Below, one piece after another: positions 62,743-64,000 of a stretch of DNA of 64,000 nt. Numbering within the stretch: the stretch's first letter is position 1; every line of letters begins with the position of its first letter. The stretch is from contig LR782234.1 in NCBI GenBank assembly GCA_902825215.1, forward strand, positions 1,426,001 to 1,490,000. Direction: 5' to 3'. The translations under genes were made by a program, and so were the position numbers. The notes beneath the pieces are model-generated. The model did no database searches, was not told where the DNA came from, and saw only the letters and a list, made by a program, of their open reading frames with translations. The stretch is from Pseudomonas fluorescens. Its GTDB lineage: Bacteria; Pseudomonadota; Gammaproteobacteria; Pseudomonadales; Pseudomonadaceae.

Positions 62743-64000
62743 ACGCCGGCGACGCTCTGCGCTGGTTGATTTCCTCCAGCACCGGGCGCAGCTCATTGAG
62801 CGGCACCGGTCGGCTGAGCAAGTAACCCTGAATGAAATCGCAGCCCGAACGCTCGAGAAACTCGTACTGCTCCAGGCTTTCCACGCCTTCGGTGACCACT
62901 TGCAGATGCAGGGTGTGCGCCATGACGATAATCGCCTGGACGATCTCCGTGTCCGCCGTGGCCTTGGGGATGTCGAGGATGAACGAACGGTCGATTTTCA
63001 AGGTGTTGAGCGGCAGGCGCTTGAGGTAGGCCAGCGACGAATAGCCGGTACCGAAGTCGTCGATCGACAGCGACACGCCCAGCGCGCGGATCTGTCGCAA
63101 CAGCACCAGGGTGTTGGCGATGTTGCCCATCAGCGCATTTTCGGTGACCTCCAGCTCCAGCCGTTCCGGCGCCACCCCGGCGCTGCGCAGGGCGTGTTCG
63201 ATTTCATCGGCCAGCTCTTCGCGGGCCAGATTCAGCGGCGAGCAGTTCCAGGCGATTTTCAGCTCCTCGCAGCCATGGCTGGATAGCTCGCCGAGATCAC
63301 GACAGGCGCGCCGCAGCACCCAGTTGTCGAGCTCGGCGATCAGGCCGTTGCTCTCGGCGATGGCGATGAAACGATCCGGGGTCAGCAAACCGTGCAACGG
63401 GTGCTGCCAGCGGATCAGCGCCTCGAGCTTGGTGACGCGACCGGTTTTCAGTTCGAAGATCGGCTGGTAGTAGAGCATCAGACCGTTTTCTTCGCGCAGG
63501 GCCTGGCGCAATTCTTCCTCGAGTTGCAACTCCAGGGTCGCACGGCTTTTCAGGCTGGGATTGAAAAAATGCAGGCCATTGCGCCCGGCATTCTTCGATT
63601 GATACAGCGCCAGATCGGCGTGCTTGAGCAGTTCCTCACAGGTGCTGCCATCGTCGGGGAACAGGCTGATACCGATGCTGGTGGTCATCACCATGCGCCG
63701 CCCGGCCAGTTCGATCGGCTCTTTCATCTTGAGCATGATGCGCTGCGCCATGTGACGCGCCTCTTCGCGTTCGTGCAGGTTGATCAGCAGGCAGAACTCG
63801 TCGCCGCCGAAGCGCGCGACCACGTCTTCATGGCTGCGCACCGAGCCTTTGATGTGACTGGCGATGACTTTGAGCAACGCATCACCGGCGTCATGGCCAA
63901 GGCTGTCATTGATCCGTTTGAAATGGTCGATGTCGAGAAACATCACCGCGAGCATGCCGCCTTCGCTGGTTTTCTGGTTGAGCTTTTCCGCGAAGATCTG
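62633..64000 (-). CDS. GGDEF-EAL cyclic di-GMP protein, C-terminal part
   Basis: The frame is open past the right edge (…QIFAEKLNQKTSEGG before MLAVMFLDIDHFK), so the N-terminal sensor region is outside. Inside the window: a GGDEF domain (FLDIDHFKRINDSLGHDAGD, RFGGDEFCLLIN, motif intact) and an EAL domain (KLEALIRWQHP, ELEVTENALMGN, DDFGTGYSSLAYLK, VVTEGVESLEQ; motif intact), so both cyclase and phosphodiesterase sites look competent. After FNPLLLAR the chain continues about 36 residues (GTFAPVSLGPAPDSPAPHAG...) in sequence antisense to the neighbouring dehydrogenase. Confidence 0.93.
   Translation of the reverse strand, partial: QIFAEKLNQKTSEGGMLAVMFLDIDHFKRINDSLGHDAGDALLKVIASHIKGSVRSHEDVVARFGGDEFCLLINLHEREEARHMAQRIMLKMKEPIELAGRRMVMTTSIGISLFPDDGSTCEELLKHADLALYQSKNAGRNGLHFFNPSLKSRATLELQLEEELRQALREENGLMLYYQPIFELKTGRVTKLEALIRWQHPLHGLLTPDRFIAIAESNGLIAELDNWVLRRACRDLGELSSHGCEELKIAWNCSPLNLAREELADEIEHALRSAGVAPERLELEVTENALMGNIANTLVLLRQIRALGVSLSIDDFGTGYSSLAYLKRLPLNTLKIDRSFILDIPKATADTEIVQAIIVMAHTLHLQVVTEGVESLEQYEFLERSGCDFIQGYLLSRPVPLNELRPVLEEINQRRASPAFNPLLLARGTFAPVSLGPAPDSPAPHAGASVVRPIR

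Overview
The window reads as a chromosomal segment of a Pseudomonas of the fluorescens group. The codon use is GC-rich throughout, the gaps carry typical Pseudomonas REP pairs (GGGAGCGAGCCTGCTCGC and its inverse), and several blocks keep gene orders I remember from P. aeruginosa: mprF with its AcvB/VirJ-like partner and dinB; quiP to dinG to pdxH to a glycine-zipper lipoprotein; and braC-braDEFG. All names rest on reading the translated proteins, not on database searches.

Layout. 0-5.6 kb: end of an aminoacyl-phosphatidylglycerol hydrolase gene overlapped by mprF, two near-identical initiator tRNA genes in tandem, and SOS-controlled dinB. 5.7-13.2 kb: lipoprotein, proS, ampG-type permease, alkyltransferase-like repair protein, DUF481 protein, cold-shock protein, dcd and a tiny proline-rich ORF. 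13.2-23.9 kb: the DNA-repair set phosphoesterase-helicase and ligase-exonuclease, split into two halves by a five-gene basic amino acid ABC transporter operon (aotJQMOP-like). The ligase/exonuclease half lies between inverted copies of a 111-bp repeat. 24-28.1 kb: quiP-type Ntn acylase, a cysteine-less isochorismatase-fold protein and a repeat-rich gap. 28.2-42 kb: SEC-C proteins, a LEA2 lipoprotein, two tandem OmpA lipoproteins with a shared leader motif, DUF1145 plus a collagen-like secreted protein, CopD-like protein and dinG around one LexA box, a GH42/agarase-like hydrolase, a family VIII esterase-like protein, a third OmpA lipoprotein with WPFG repeats and a Lys/Ala/Pro tail, pdxH and a SlyB-like lipoprotein.

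42-46.5 kb: a compact bacteriocin-type toxin with a colicin E3-like ribonuclease end and two related putative immunity genes, then nhaA and a PLP enzyme. 46.6-50.6 kb: FAD protein, lipoprotein, and an SDR divergent from a LysR regulator. 50.7-53.2 kb: a bufferin-type RiPP operon (DUF2282 precursor, DUF692 MNIO enzyme, DUF2063 partner, DoxX protein) bracketed by REP pairs. 53.5-58.5 kb: complete branched-chain amino acid transporter operon. 58.8-64 kb: DUF2288 protein, a 730-residue tubulin/FtsZ-superfamily protein, a beta-hydroxyacid dehydrogenase and the C-terminal part of a GGDEF-EAL protein that overlaps it tail to tail.

The most interesting points are the stand-alone tubulin-like protein, the toxin with two paralogous immunity candidates, the bufferin operon, the shared Shine-Dalgarno-sequestering leaders of the tandem OmpA genes, and the split repair cluster between inverted repeats.
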